A stretch of DNA of 8,498 bases from JAMCXS01 sp964459065 (GCA_964459065.1 CAYWMN010000166.1:1-8498); one strand, 5' to 3'. Counted from the first letter of the stretch, positions 1-7,454 are shown. A program made the numbers and translations. Notes: a model not told the origin generated them from the letters alone.

Positions 1-1457
1 GACGGTGCAATCACGCACCGGTTAACCCGGCGGGAGACTTTGTCCTTTATTGGATGACAGCCTCGCGGAGGACAAATTGGAACTTTGCGCTCGAACGCGC
101 CGTCGGGTGGGCTCAGGAGTTTTCAAAGCCCCTCATCATTCTGGAGGCCTTGCGGTGTGATTACCCTTGGGCCAGCGATCGACTCCATCATTTCATCCTG
201 CAAGGCATGGCAGATAACGCCGTTTCATGCACCAAAGCGGGCGTCTTTTATTACCCGTACGTCGAACCGGCGCCGGGGCGTGGGAAAGGTCTCCTGGCCG
301 CGCTGGCAGCCCGTGCCTGCGCGGTTGTAACGGACGATTTCCCCTGCTTTTTCCTGCCGCACATGCTGGCCGTTGCATCCCGCGGGCTTCCCGTGCAGCT
401 TGAAGCCGTGGATTCCAACGGACTGCTGCCGCTGGGGGCAAGTGACAGAATCTTCAGGACGGCTCGATCATTTCGCCGCTTCTATCAAGCGAATATTCTT
501 GACCACCTGTCCGACTTCCCGTGCCGCGAACCTCTCAAGCAACTCCGTCCGTCCCTTAGCTTCAAACCGCCGGCCGCGATTCGCCGCCGATGGCCGATGG
601 CGCCGCAGTCTTTGCTGGAAGGCGGCGACTCGACTTTGGCAAGGCTTCCCATTGACCACAGTGTCGAACCTGTCCGGACAACGGGTGGCTCCAAGGCTGC
701 GAATGCGGCGCTCAACCTATTTTTGAAAAGGCGCCTGGCACAGTATGCCGAGCCACGCCGCGACCCGGCCGCCGAGACCACCAGCGGCCTTTCCGCTTAT
801 CTGCATTTCGGCCACATTTCCGCGCATCACGTCTTCTCTGCCCTCATGAAGCGGGAAGGATGGTCGGCTGAAAACCTCTCACCGCGAGCCCAGGGACAAC
901 GCGCCGGATGGTGGGGCGCAAGCCGAGCCGCGGAAGCTTTCCTCGACCAGTTGCTCACATGGCGGGAGTTGGGGTTCAATATGTGCTGGTTGAACAAGGA
1001 TTATGACCGCTATCAATCGCTTCCGGAATGGGCCCAAGAGACGCTCGGATCTCACGCCGGAGACAAGCGGGCCCACCGGTACGCTCTCGAAGACTTCCAA
1101 CAGGCCCGGACTCACGATGCGCTCTGGAATGCCGCTCAGCGGCAGTTGCTTCGCGAAGGGAAAATTCACACCTACCTGCGCATGCTCTGGGGCAAGAAAA
1201 TCCTGGAGTGGTCGCCCTCACCTCAACGCGCGCTTCAGATCATGATTGAACTGAACAATCGATACGCCCTCGACGGCAGAGACCCGAACTCCTACAGCGG
1301 CATCTTCTGGTGCCTGGGACGCTATGACCGTCCGTGGTGGCCGGAACGGGCGGTGTTCGGCAAGGTTCGCTATATGAGTTCGCAAAACACTGCGCGCAAA
1401 ATGCGCGTGCAGAGTTATCTCCACAAATATGCGCCGGGACCTGATGGACTGGTATAG
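1..1457 (+). CDS. phr: Class II CPD DNA photolyase, 5'-truncated by window edge
   Basis: Light-driven, FAD-dependent repair of cyclobutane pyrimidine dimers. The frame is open from base 3, and the 17 codons before the ATG at 54 read R-C-N-H-A-P-V-N-P-A-G-D-F-V-L-Y-W, the conserved start region of class II enzymes. The ATG at 54 is therefore internal and the true start lies upstream of the window. Counting from that Met, the N-terminal alpha/beta antenna-type domain covers about 1-165 and the helical FAD domain about 210-460. Class II hallmarks are LHFGHIS (250-256), THDALWNA (353-360), KKILEW (381-386) and LDGRDPNSYSG (406-416), then RYMS (439-442). Three tryptophans, W358, W379 and W386, have the spacing (21 and 7) that I recall for the electron-transfer Trp path of the Methanosarcina mazei enzyme (W360/W381/W388), so photoreduction looks intact. 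Visible length of 484 codons is normal for the family (about 450-480). It ends in TAG, 77 bp before the esterase. No frameshift is seen. Confidence 0.95.
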   Translation, partial: RCNHAPVNPAGDFVLYWMTASRRTNWNFALERAVGWAQEFSKPLIILEALRCDYPWASDRLHHFILQGMADNAVSCTKAGVFYYPYVEPAPGRGKGLLAALAARACAVVTDDFPCFFLPHMLAVASRGLPVQLEAVDSNGLLPLGASDRIFRTARSFRRFYQANILDHLSDFPCREPLKQLRPSLSFKPPAAIRRRWPMAPQSLLEGGDSTLARLPIDHSVEPVRTTGGSKAANAALNLFLKRRLAQYAEPRRDPAAETTSGLSAYLHFGHISAHHVFSALMKREGWSAENLSPRAQGQRAGWWGASRAAEAFLDQLLTWRELGFNMCWLNKDYDRYQSLPEWAQETLGSHAGDKRAHRYALEDFQQARTHDALWNAAQRQLLREGKIHTYLRMLWGKKILEWSPSPQRALQIMIELNNRYALDGRDPNSYSGIFWCLGRYDRPWWPERAVFGKVRYMSSQNTARKMRVQSYLHKYAPGPDGLV

Positions 1458-1522
1458 AATGGCGGCCTCAGCTTTTCCCACAAAAACTGCGTTGTACGCG
1501 ATAATACACCGATCACCCGTTT

Positions 1523-1528
1523 GGGAGG
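1523..1528 (+). promoter_or_regulatory. Ribosome binding site of the esterase gene
   Basis: GGGAGG lies six bases before the ATG at 1535, a strong Shine-Dalgarno with near-ideal spacing. It fixes the start of the hydrolase and shows that the gene does not depend on translational coupling to the photolyase 77 bp upstream. Confidence 0.8.
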
Positions 1529-1534
1529 ATAGAA

Positions 1535-2452
1535 ATGAAAAAGCCCTTGAGCCTGTTGGCTCTCCTGATCTTCTTGAGCCCGTTCGTCTACGGCCAGAAA
1601 CTCGATCCGGTAACCCGCTGGGCGACGATTGCAGCCTACGAATACGCTGTGCATCCCAATATCGTCTACGGCAAGGAAAACAACGTTGACTTAAGGCTCG
1701 ACGTCATCACCCAGGACCGGACGAAGACACCACGTCCGACCCTCATTTACATTCACGGCGGAGGATGGGTTCTAGGGACCAAGGAATCAAGCATCTTGAA
1801 AGGCCTTCCCTTTCTCGCCCATGGAATGAATGTGGTGAACGTGGAATACCGGCTGGCTTCCGTATCCCTGGCCCCTGCCGCAGTGGAAGATTGCCGCTGC
1901 GCGTTGCATTGGGTTTACAACCATGCAGCCGAATATGGATTTGATACCAGCAAGCTGGTTGTGGAAGGCCACTCCGCAGGCGGGCACCTCAGCCTGATGA
2001 CAGGGATGTTGACCCCCGCCGCAGGATTCGACAACGAATGCGCTAGCCCCGCAAGCAGCAAGAATGGGAATGAGGTGAAAGTGGCTGCCATCATCAGCTA
2101 CTTCGGAATCACGGACGTCGCTGACCTGCTTCACGGCCCGGATACCCGATGGTGGGCGCTCAACTGGCTGGGCAGCCTGCCCAATCGAATGGAACTGGCA
2201 CGGAAGCTGTCGCCCCTCACCTATGTTCGCAAAGGGCTGCCGCCAATCATGCTCCTCCAGGGAAACAAAGACCCCATCGTGCCCTACTCCCAAGGCGTTC
2301 GGATGCACAAGGCCCTTGACGCCGCCGGGGTTCCCAATGAATTCATCACCATCCCGGGAGGCGGCCACGGCGGATGGCCGCGCGCCCAGAACATGAGGGC
2401 GCAAGAAGCGGTGTTCCGCTTCCTCGAGGCGCACGGCATTCTGTCGCACTAA
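1535..2452 (+). CDS. Secreted alpha/beta-hydrolase (Aes / BD-FAE-like esterase)
   Basis: Predicted exported serine esterase or lipase of 305 aa. Residues 1-20 form a signal peptide: two Lys, a hydrophobic core, then V-Y-G before Q21, a plausible signal peptidase I site. No lipobox Cys is present. The hydrolase fold shows the oxyanion-hole motif HGGGW (74-78), nucleophile elbow GHSAGG (145-150, Ser147), acid in GNKD (Asp246) and catalytic His in GGGHGG (His278), so the triad is complete and in order. This layout fits the Aes/COG0657 and BD-FAE (bifunctional feruloyl/acetylxylan esterase) groups. The substrate cannot be read from sequence; a plant-polysaccharide ester, a short-chain ester or a carbohydrate acetyl group are all possible. 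Cys120, Cys122 and Cys169 could form a disulfide in the periplasm. It converges on the glycan block with only 19 bp between stops and no clear hairpin there. Dipeptidyl-peptidase-like activity is less likely because there is no beta-propeller domain. Confidence 0.88.
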   Translation: MKKPLSLLALLIFLSPFVYGQKLDPVTRWATIAAYEYAVHPNIVYGKENNVDLRLDVITQDRTKTPRPTLIYIHGGGWVLGTKESSILKGLPFLAHGMNVVNVEYRLASVSLAPAAVEDCRCALHWVYNHAAEYGFDTSKLVVEGHSAGGHLSLMTGMLTPAAGFDNECASPASSKNGNEVKVAAIISYFGITDVADLLHGPDTRWWALNWLGSLPNRMELARKLSPLTYVRKGLPPIMLLQGNKDPIVPYSQGVRMHKALDAAGVPNEFITIPGGGHGGWPRAQNMRAQEAVFRFLEAHGILSH

Positions 2453-2471
2453 ATGCCTACGGTTGCTTTCG

Positions 2472-4061
2472 CTAATGAGTCGCGGATGAGACGTTGGCGG
2501 CAGGGCCGGGCCGGGCGGAAAAGAGGATGTCCATGCCCTGCCATCCTACAAGGGTAAGCTTCCACCGGGCTTTGATGATTTCGGGAAGCAGCCACTCATA
2601 CTGGTCAGGATAATTCTGTACGTAGATATAACACCTGCGGCCTGAAGCAAGGTAGGCAGGAAAAGGCACAACATTCATCCCCGCCCAATGCTTCATGGCC
2701 ACGACCCCGCGCTCGATGTCATCCGTTCCGGTGTCCTGAAGGGCGAGGGCTGGATCAGCCAGGTAGAGCAAACGCGCCCGTAGGTAAGCCGGCGGACGGT
2801 GTGAGAGCTCGACAAAAGGTCCGGGTTCTGCAATGACAATCGGCAACGTGCCTGCCGCGCGTTTCTCAAGGAACGTGTAGGTTGCCGCGCGATCCGTGCG
2901 ATCCACGGCCGCATCTCGGTAAGTCTGAACTTCTTTTGCGACAAAAACTCCGCAAAGCATGATGGCCACAGCCCCCCCCAGGAAGGGCCGGCCATTACTC
3001 GCCCCATCCAACCCCCAGGCAACGATGATGCTCAGCCCGATGACGGCCGGCAACGCGTAACGGTCATCAAACGCGCCAACGACCGTTTTACCAAGGATGA
3101 CTCCAACCGCCGGAGTTACCACAAAACCGAGGGCGGCGGCAACCTCATGTGCGCGAGGGCGAGGGGATGAGGGTGCACGCCCGGAAGCATACTCAGGAGG
3201 CGGGACAGCAGCACAAAACATCACTAAAAACAATATCGCCAATAGTGGGAGGACCGTCCCCGGAAGGAACAAGAAGTGGTGGAAGAAAAAAAGGATCGAG
3301 GACCACTGGGGCTTGGCCCAGAAGGTGGGAGCAAATTTTCGAGCGCTCTCGATCAGCGGCAGGAACACAAGTAGCGGCGTGAGCGAAAAGATGAGCGCCG
3401 CCCAGACCGCCCAATCGATCTTGCGGCTCTTCAGCGCCCGCACCACTTCCCCCAGCCCGAAAGGAACCAGGACCAGCACGGCGTAGTAATGGCACGCAAT
3501 TGCCGCTGCCAAGCTGGCCGCCAAGCCCGCGAGCGCCAGCCGCCGGTACGGCCCTTCGATTGCCCACCGCCAGCAAAGCAGCGCAAACGCCGCAAAACCC
3601 AAAACCAGCGCATAAGCCCGTGCCTCTGTCGCATAATATTGAGCCACCGTCACCAATGGAAAAAGCATCGCCACAAAGCCAAACAAGACTGAGGACCGCT
3701 TGGCGACGAAGTAAAACAAACAGAGACCCATCACCCAAAAGGCCAAAATCTCAGGAAGACGGAGGGCGACGGCACTGCCACCAAATAGCGCCAGGTCGGC
3801 GCGCGTAATCACGTAAGACAAGGGAGGCGTCTGTTCGGCGCCCGTGGCCAGAGCCTTCCAAACGTCGCTAAGATGCGGAAGGCGCGCAATGTAATAAGTA
3901 AAAAGCTCGTCGTTCCACACCAACTTCATCGACGCAATGAAAAGGCAACCAACGAAGTAGAGGATTGAGAACAACGACACCCCAGCCAGCGGGTGCCGTT
4001 CAATCCTTCCGAGGGGTTCCTCAATCCTCCTGTAGAACTGATCGCGAAGTCCTTTATTCAT
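2472..4061 (-). CDS. GT-C membrane glycosyltransferase, GT39/PMT_2-like (copy A)
   Basis: Polytopic inner-membrane glycosyltransferase expected to move a sugar from a polyprenyl-phosphate donor to an acceptor on the outer face. The 529-aa product has a short cytoplasmic N-terminus, a first membrane helix at about 25-44, then WNDE (49-52), whose Asp-Glu in the first outer loop is the GT-C catalytic/metal motif. TPP (78-80), TEARAYAL (145-152) and DRYALP (333-338) match the GT39/PMT_2 pattern. Around ten hydrophobic segments run to about residue 375, followed by a roughly 150-aa soluble tail. Start choice: the frame is open to a TTG at 4082 (536 aa, AGGA four bases before it). The ATG at 4061 has GGAA five bases upstream and makes the N-terminus align without gaps to copy B, giving the same 529-aa length, so I prefer it. 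It lies 48 bp after copy B and is probably co-transcribed. Donor sugar and acceptor are unknown. Confidence 0.85.
   Translation of the reverse strand: MNKGLRDQFYRRIEEPLGRIERHPLAGVSLFSILYFVGCLFIASMKLVWNDELFTYYIARLPHLSDVWKALATGAEQTPPLSYVITRADLALFGGSAVALRLPEILAFWVMGLCLFYFVAKRSSVLFGFVAMLFPLVTVAQYYATEARAYALVLGFAAFALLCWRWAIEGPYRRLALAGLAASLAAAIACHYYAVLVLVPFGLGEVVRALKSRKIDWAVWAALIFSLTPLLVFLPLIESARKFAPTFWAKPQWSSILFFFHHFLFLPGTVLPLLAILFLVMFCAAVPPPEYASGRAPSSPRPRAHEVAAALGFVVTPAVGVILGKTVVGAFDDRYALPAVIGLSIIVAWGLDGASNGRPFLGGAVAIMLCGVFVAKEVQTYRDAAVDRTDRAATYTFLEKRAAGTLPIVIAEPGPFVELSHRPPAYLRARLLYLADPALALQDTGTDDIERGVVAMKHWAGMNVVPFPAYLASGRRCYIYVQNYPDQYEWLLPEIIKARWKLTLVGWQGMDILFSARPGPAANVSSATH
3303..3631. repeat. 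Near-identical block in GT-C copy A (partner 4935-5263)
   Basis: Aligned at a constant offset of 1632 bases, this block differs from 4935-5263 at about 12 positions by hand count, about 96 % identity. Bases 3373-3527 match 5005-5159 with no difference over 155 bp, including all synonymous positions. It encodes residues about 145-253, from TEARAYAL to the KPQW segment. Identity drops sharply on both sides. Confidence 0.9.
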
Positions 4062-4066
4062 CAGAT

Positions 4067-4070
4067 TTCC
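4067..4070 (-). promoter_or_regulatory. Possible ribosome binding site of GT-C copy A
   Basis: On the minus strand GGAA stands five bases before the ATG at 4061. It is a weak Shine-Dalgarno, but together with the gap-free N-terminal match to copy B it supports starting at 4061 rather than at the TTG at 4082. Confidence 0.4.
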
Positions 4071-4109
4071 GTATAGTGACAAGGTTTCCTGATCTTGTTA
4101 GGCAAACAG

Positions 4110-5699
4110 CTACTTTCCCTCTGGAGATACCACACCAAGGCTCGCGGAAAGCAGAATGTTATTTTGCTGCCATGCCACGAGTTCTATATTGCAACCGGTC
4201 TTTGTCAACTCAGGAATCACCCACTGGTTCGGGTCAGGGTAATCCTGCGCATAGATAAAAACTGTGCCGCTCGAGGCTAAGGCTGCCCGGTACGGCCGAA
4301 CATTCAAGCCCGCCCATTGTTTCATCTCGATTAAGCCTTTCTCAACATCGTTTTCCCCTGTGTCCTCAATCGCCAAGCGGGAATCCGCAAGGTATAGCAA
4401 GCGCCCCCTGAGGTCGCGCGGGGGTTGGTGGGTGAGTTCAAGAAAGCGTAGTGGGTTCGCGACTTCGATCGGCCGGAGAGGCTTTGCGTGATCTTCCAGA
4501 AATGCATAGATGTCAGCCCGGTCAGACCTCTGCATGGTCTCTTTGTTGTAAATGTGAATTTCCCGTGCGATGAACATGAGGCATAGCATCGCACCAATAG
4601 TGAGCCCCATGGCAGGGTGACGGTCAAGAACGATTGCAAGTCCCCAGGCTACGCTAATACTCACTCCAATGATTGCCCATAGTGCATACTCATTGTTAAA
4701 AGCACCTACAATGGTCTTCCCGAGAATGACTCCGACGGCTGGAATCAGCCAAAAGCCTGCAGCGGCGGCTATTTCATGTGCTGGAATCGCGACGGGCCGT
4801 GGCAGCCGTGCGAGTTCAGGTTCTGGTCTCGAGTTGCGCAGCGCGGCGTAAAACAACACAATGAGCAAGAGCAGAAATAGCTGAAGCACCGTCGGACGAA
4901 ACAAGAAACGAGTGTAGAAATAAACCACGGACGCCCACTGGGGCTTGGCCCAGAAGGTGGGAGCAAATTTTCGCGCGCTCTCGATCAGTGGCAGGAACGC
5001 AAGCAGCGGCGTGAGCGAAAAGATGAGCGCCGCCCAGACCGCCCAATCGATCTTGCGGCTCTTCAGCGCCCGCACCACTTCCCCCAGCCCGAAAGGAACC
5101 AGGACCAGCACGGCGTAGTAATGGCACGCAATTGCCGCTGCCAAGCTGGCCGCCAAGCCGGCGAGCGCCAGCCGCCGGTGCTGCCCTTCGATCGCCCACC
5201 GCCAGCAGAGCAGCGCAAACGCCGCAAAGCCCAAGACCAGCGCATAAGCCCGCGCCTCTGTCGGATAGTAACGATAATAAGTTCCCATCATTAGCGGAAG
5301 CAGCATCGCCACAAACCCAAACAAGGCCGATGACCGTTTGGCGACAAAGTAAAACAAGCAGAGGCACATCACCCAAAAGGCCAAAATCTCCGGCAAACGA
5401 ATCGATACCACGCTCACCCCAAACAGGGCGAAGGCGGCCCGTGTGATCACATAAAAGAATGGCGGGGTCTGTTCGGCACCGGTGGCCAGAGCATTCCAAA
5501 CGTCGCCAAGATGCGGAAGACGCGCAATGTAATAAGTAAAAAGCTCGTCGTTCCACATCAACTTCTTCGACGCAATGAAAAAACAACCGACAAAATAGAA
5601 GAGCGAGAAGATACCGATCAGGGCCAAGCCATGACCTTCGATGCGGTCAAGCGGCGCTGCAATCCATGCCCATAGCTTGTCCGTAAATCTTCTGCCCAT
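4110..5699 (-). CDS. GT-C membrane glycosyltransferase, GT39/PMT_2-like (copy B)
   Basis: Tandem paralogue of the downstream copy, also 529 aa, with the same topology: helix at about 25-44, catalytic WNDE (49-52), TPP (78-80) and TEARAYAL (147-154), multiple membrane helices, and a soluble C-terminal tail from about residue 380. It has two extra residues before the TEARAYAL motif (YYRYYP region). The N-terminal third is about 80 % identical in protein to copy A, residues about 147-255 are almost identical, and the rest falls to about half. The DRYALP segment of copy A reads NEYALW here, losing the Arg and Pro typical of PMT_2 proteins, so donor or acceptor preference may have shifted. No good Shine-Dalgarno precedes the ATG. 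A minimal frame ATG-AGC-TAA overlaps the start as TAATG, which could allow re-initiation, though this may be chance. No earlier in-frame start exists. It follows the methyltransferase-GT2 gene after a 183-bp gap. Confidence 0.87.
   Translation of the reverse strand: MGRRFTDKLWAWIAAPLDRIEGHGLALIGIFSLFYFVGCFFIASKKLMWNDELFTYYIARLPHLGDVWNALATGAEQTPPFFYVITRAAFALFGVSVVSIRLPEILAFWVMCLCLFYFVAKRSSALFGFVAMLLPLMMGTYYRYYPTEARAYALVLGFAAFALLCWRWAIEGQHRRLALAGLAASLAAAIACHYYAVLVLVPFGLGEVVRALKSRKIDWAVWAALIFSLTPLLAFLPLIESARKFAPTFWAKPQWASVVYFYTRFLFRPTVLQLFLLLLIVLFYAALRNSRPEPELARLPRPVAIPAHEIAAAAGFWLIPAVGVILGKTIVGAFNNEYALWAIIGVSISVAWGLAIVLDRHPAMGLTIGAMLCLMFIAREIHIYNKETMQRSDRADIYAFLEDHAKPLRPIEVANPLRFLELTHQPPRDLRGRLLYLADSRLAIEDTGENDVEKGLIEMKQWAGLNVRPYRAALASSGTVFIYAQDYPDPNQWVIPELTKTGCNIELVAWQQNNILLSASLGVVSPEGK
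4935..5263. repeat. Near-identical block in GT-C copy B (partner 3303-3631)
   Basis: Direct-repeat partner of the block in copy A. Beyond its left edge (the 3' side of the genes) the coding sequences diverge quickly. Beyond its right edge copy B carries six extra bases and identity is moderate, with a second exactly shared stretch of 37 bp (5521-5557 against 3883-3919) around the WNDE-coding region. Confidence 0.9.
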
Positions 5700-5882
5700 T
5701 AGCTCATTAGCGTTTCGGCGGGCCCAATTCGGTCTCGGCGGATCGTTGCCTTCCGTCAGGTGAGCAGCGCAGGAACGAGGCGTGGGTTTGCGGCTACACT
5801 CTGTTCCGTTAATTCGGAATTTCTATTATTCGGCCCCAACGCCGCTCCGAATCATAGCTCTGCCGCTTACCGGACGCAACTG
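5700..5882. other. Intergenic gap inside the glycan block
   Basis: These 183 bp between the stop of the methyltransferase-GT2 gene and the start of GT-C copy B are the largest non-coding stretch in the window. No convincing gene is seen on either strand. It holds three copies of the hexamer ATTCGG/CCGAAT (5812-5817, 5828-5833, and inverted at 5847-5852) and one hairpin-forming repeat. On the minus strand AATAAT near 5826-5831 resembles a -10 box, but I find no good -35 partner. A separate promoter or an attenuator for the GT-C pair is possible but unproven. Confidence 0.5.
5824..5856. repeat. Inverted repeat / potential hairpin upstream of GT-C pair
   Basis: Arms of 10 bases (5824-5833, TATTATTCGG, and 5847-5856, CCGAATCATA) pair at 9 of 10 positions around a 13-base GC-rich loop. 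Neither strand has a following run of T, so it is not a standard intrinsic terminator. It could be an operator-type palindrome or an mRNA processing or stability hairpin in the intergenic leader. Confidence 0.45.
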
Positions 5883-7454
5883 TCAGTTGGCACGCGAGAC
5901 GCCATAGCGGCCGCGCCACGCCCGCCAGGTGATTCGAAGCATTGCCCGCAGGTAACCCGGGCCGACTTTCAGAAGATCGAAAGAGGATTTGCCCATTTTC
6001 GACGTGCGATTGATCCATGACATCGGAACATCCCGGATGTCATAGCCTTTCAACAGGGGTTTGAGTCCCGTTTCAGCATTGGCGGCAAAATGATTCTCTT
6101 CGATATCCAGTTCCTTCAAGATCTCCGCACGATAGAGCTTCAGGTTATTCGAAACGTCGTGGAAGCGTTTACCCAGCAGCGCGTTCACAATCCAATGGAA
6201 ACCTCGGTTGGAAAGGACCTTGGCAAAGGGATAGCGGATGAGAGCTGATTCAGACGAAAACCTGCTTCCGATGGCTCCATCGGCGCCTGCCGCCACAACA
6301 TCGAACATTCTCCTGAATTCCGGGACGATGGTAATGAAGTCACAGTCCATTGAAAGGATGAAGCGGCCCCGCGCCGCTGCATAACCGGCACGAAGCGCCC
6401 GGCCGACACCGCTGGGAGGCGTGCGCTTCACCAGCCGGACCCTGGGTTCAGACGCCGCAAGCCCTGCAACGACCTCGGCGGTTCGGTCTGTGCTGTTGTC
6501 ATCCACAATAACGATTTCATGAATGTAATCGCTATACATGCCGACAATCGCCTCGACGAGACGCCTGACGTTAGCCTCTTCGTTATGGCAGGGGACAACG
6601 ACGGAAACCGATCCCCAAAGGGATGAATGTTTTGCTAAGTTTGCGTGCAAACGGGCATTGGGAAGCGCGCCCGGCTTGACAGCCATGAACGCGACCGCCG
6701 TGGAAAATTCCCTGACAACCGGAGCCTGTTCCATCGTGAGCCCAGCCGCCTGCCCCCAAGCCGATTTCGCAGGCGGCAGGACCTCGTAAGGAGTAACTTC
6801 AATGCTCTCAAAACCACTCTGGGACGCCGCTTCGATCCATCGCGTCGACGACACCGGACGCTGCACGCAGTGGCGGCAAACGGTGCGTGGGCGTGAACGG
6901 AAAGATCGCGTCAAACCACTCAACGGATTTGAAGCGTTCGGCCCGAAAAAGATGATCTGCCCGCCCGGCCGCAGCCAACGATAGGCCGCCGCAATGACCT
7001 TTGAGCACAGATCATCGCTTAAAACATCGGTGCCAACAATGTAATCGAAACTGCCGGGGGGAAACTGATCATCCAGGTCGCGCACGAGCACGCAATGTGT
7101 CCCCGGCAGGTTCCTGCGGGAGCACTTTTGAGCCAGGCCGTCGTTGAACACCGCAGCGGTGATGCTGTTTTCATTGTCCAGCACGACGGCAAGGTGAGAG
7201 GTCCACAACCCACTACCGGCGCCCAACTCCAGAACGGCCCTTCCGGGAACAATAGGAAGCGACCGCGCCGCCAGGGAAGCTCGTCGACGAAGCACATTGT
7301 GTAATCTCTTATGTCTTCCGAGCTCACAGGTCTCGCGGTGTTGCTCCCACTCCTGAAGCAACCTTTCTACGGTTCCGACACAACCGCCCTGCTCAGCAAC
7401 GGGAGCGCCAACGCCGCTGCCAAAACCGTCCGTCGTGTCTGAAATTACTGCCAA
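5883..7454 (-). CDS. Fused SAM-methyltransferase and GT2 glycosyltransferase
   Basis: Two enzymes in one chain. Numbering from the TTG at 7454 (523 aa), the class I methyltransferase covers about 30-260, with SAM motif VLELGAGSG (74-82), FDYIVGTDVL (136-145) and LRPGGQIIFFGP (161-172). The GT2 domain (about 283-510) has VVVPCHNEE (285-293), IVDDNSTD (316-323) and DxD as DCD (370-372). It resembles dolichol-/polyprenyl-phosphate sugar synthases (DPM1-like): cytoplasmic transfer of a sugar from a nucleotide donor to a lipid phosphate. No C-terminal membrane helices are seen. After DCD comes FITIVPEF instead of the usual DLQHPPE-like segment. Start: the frame is open to a TTG at 7484, which has no ribosome site. 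The TTG at 7454 follows GGAGGGGGG at 8-base spacing and is preferred. The adjacent ATG at 7458 is out of frame. What is methylated is unknown; the sugar or the glycan end are the obvious options. The preceding gene, the epimerase, ends about 100 bp upstream. Confidence 0.85.
   Translation of the reverse strand: MAVISDTTDGFGSGVGAPVAEQGGCVGTVERLLQEWEQHRETCELGRHKRLHNVLRRRASLAARSLPIVPGRAVLELGAGSGLWTSHLAVVLDNENSITAAVFNDGLAQKCSRRNLPGTHCVLVRDLDDQFPPGSFDYIVGTDVLSDDLCSKVIAAAYRWLRPGGQIIFFGPNASNPLSGLTRSFRSRPRTVCRHCVQRPVSSTRWIEAASQSGFESIEVTPYEVLPPAKSAWGQAAGLTMEQAPVVREFSTAVAFMAVKPGALPNARLHANLAKHSSLWGSVSVVVPCHNEEANVRRLVEAIVGMYSDYIHEIVIVDDNSTDRTAEVVAGLAASEPRVRLVKRTPPSGVGRALRAGYAAARGRFILSMDCDFITIVPEFRRMFDVVAAGADGAIGSRFSSESALIRYPFAKVLSNRGFHWIVNALLGKRFHDVSNNLKLYRAEILKELDIEENHFAANAETGLKPLLKGYDIRDVPMSWINRTSKMGKSSFDLLKVGPGYLRAMLRITWRAWRGRYGVSRAN

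Noticed and set aside
1500..1505. GATAAT as a -10 box for the esterase
   Set aside because: No acceptable -35 hexamer is found 16-18 bases upstream, so a promoter here is only a guess.
1787..2449. 220-codon open frame antisense to the esterase
   Set aside because: The sense frame encodes a complete hydrolase with signal peptide and triad. The antisense product shows no recognisable domain and is a GC-rich coding shadow.
2453..2471. Bidirectional terminator between the converging genes
   Set aside because: The 19-bp gap has no stem of useful length and no T-run on either strand.
3193..5586. Similar long alternate-frame ORFs in both GT-C genes (3193-3738 and 4816-5586)
   Set aside because: They resemble each other only because the underlying DNA blocks are near-identical. 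Their Gly/Ala/Arg-rich products are shadow translations of the membrane protein genes.
5699..5707. Minimal upstream ORF ATG-AGC-TAA overlapping the start of GT-C copy B
   Set aside because: Two sense codons can arise by chance and no Shine-Dalgarno precedes it. Noted in the gene entry, not called as a feature.
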